DNA from: Asterella californica
Taxonomy: Eukaryota; Streptophyta; Marchantiopsida; Marchantiales; Aytoniaceae
Assembly: GCA_036924285.1 (NCBI GenBank)
Contig: JAYKYS010000011.1
Span: 6,634,001 to 6,698,000, forward strand
Length of the DNA stretch: 64,000 bases
Direction: 5' to 3'
Part shown: positions 63,611 to 64,000 of the stretch, piece after piece
Numbering within the stretch: position 1 is the stretch's first letter
How the letters are laid out: each line of letters opens with the position of its first letter
Position numbers and translations under genes: made by a program
Notes under the pieces: generated by a model
What the model was told of the DNA's origin: nothing
What the model saw: the letters and a program-made list of their open reading frames with translations, nothing else
Database searches by the model: none

Positions 63611-63840
63611 GAGCACCCGTGCATATTTCACCTCTTCCATCGAGACTACTATGTGAGAGGGTTTAATGTATTACTTAACTTTTCCAATAAAAAGGTTAGG
63701 TATTAAATAAAGCCACTGTGAATTGATGTATAAACAGCTTCAGGTTCTCTGACTTGTACCCTTTGCAGAGCGGCTGTGTACTCATATTTTATGATTTATG
63801 GTTGTTCTGGGTTGTGTCTTTTCATTTCTAGCTGATGATA
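63611..63840 (+). repeat. Second copy of the 26-kb LTR-like repeat
   Basis: Matches 26109-26335 in order: CACCTCTTCCATC, a GGGTTTAAT phrase, AAAAAGGTTAGGTA, CACTGTGAATTGATGTATAA, ACAGC, GACTTGTACC, GCAGAG, TGTGTACTCAT and TTATGGTTGTTCT. Both copies keep the TATAAACAGC core. This copy is near the window edge, so a full LTR could continue beyond 64000. Confidence 0.65.
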
Positions 63841-64000
63841 CTCATATCGTAAGTCTGATGGATTCAAATCTTTGGTGTCTTTGATCACCTCGTCTAATTA
63901 ATCTTGATAGAGATGAGAGTGAAGGTGCCAAACTGTAGGGCTTGGTCTCTCATACGGATATCGTCGGACCTCCAGCTCCCAAAGAATTTGTTACACCTAA

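Overview
The window looks like nuclear DNA of a land plant, most likely a moss such as Physcomitrium. This is inferred from one intron-rich plant-type gene set in AT-rich, gene-poor DNA full of decayed Ty3/Gypsy chromovirus relics; the species itself is not proven. I find one well-supported protein-coding gene. Everything else is transposon remains, satellites, palindromes or sequence I cannot assign.

The gene lies on the minus strand from 18295 down to 10066. It encodes a LIN/CERBERUS-type U-box E3 ubiquitin ligase: conserved N-terminal domain, Ser-rich linker, U-box, armadillo-like helices, WD40 repeats. I assembled 19 exons by hand. Every intron has GT..AG ends, the phases agree throughout, and the coding length is 5049 nt (1682 residues plus stop). 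The 5' leader and promoter lie above 18295 and include a perfect hairpin just before the start codon and a G-box/ABRE near 19210. The 3' flank lies below 10066.

Layout: 1-10065, no recognisable gene, with short duplications and hairpins. 10066-18295, the LIN-like gene. 18296-19250, leader and promoter. 19250-24180, nothing assigned. 24181-25840, Gypsy protease and reverse-transcriptase relic (minus). 25920-26460, LTR-like direct repeats, with a relative at 63611-63840. 28320-30500, weak gag-like remains. 29388-31260, a recurrent palindrome and tandem repeats. 33830-34500, a second RT relic (plus). 36085-36420, about 112-bp tandem repeats. 38740-45000, GC-richer patches with no recognised gene. 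46405-48180, RNase H/integrase/chromodomain relic (minus). 48989-49800, a broken SWIM zinc-finger coding region followed by a perfect 16-bp hairpin. 49880-51290, tandem repeats of about 232 and 120-125 bp. 52364-53265, a roughly 900-bp foldback element whose arms carry 38-bp minisatellites and whose tip resembles a tRNA. 53266-63610, mostly unassigned.

The strongest candidates for something new are the foldback element with its tRNA-like tip, the palindromic repeat family around 29.4-31.3 kb, and the leader hairpin of the LIN-like gene. The transposon relics carry several stop codons where tryptophan (TGG) or glutamine (CAG) is expected, consistent with decay by deamination of methylated cytosine. 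All splice sites, repeat boundaries and family assignments were made by eye without searches.
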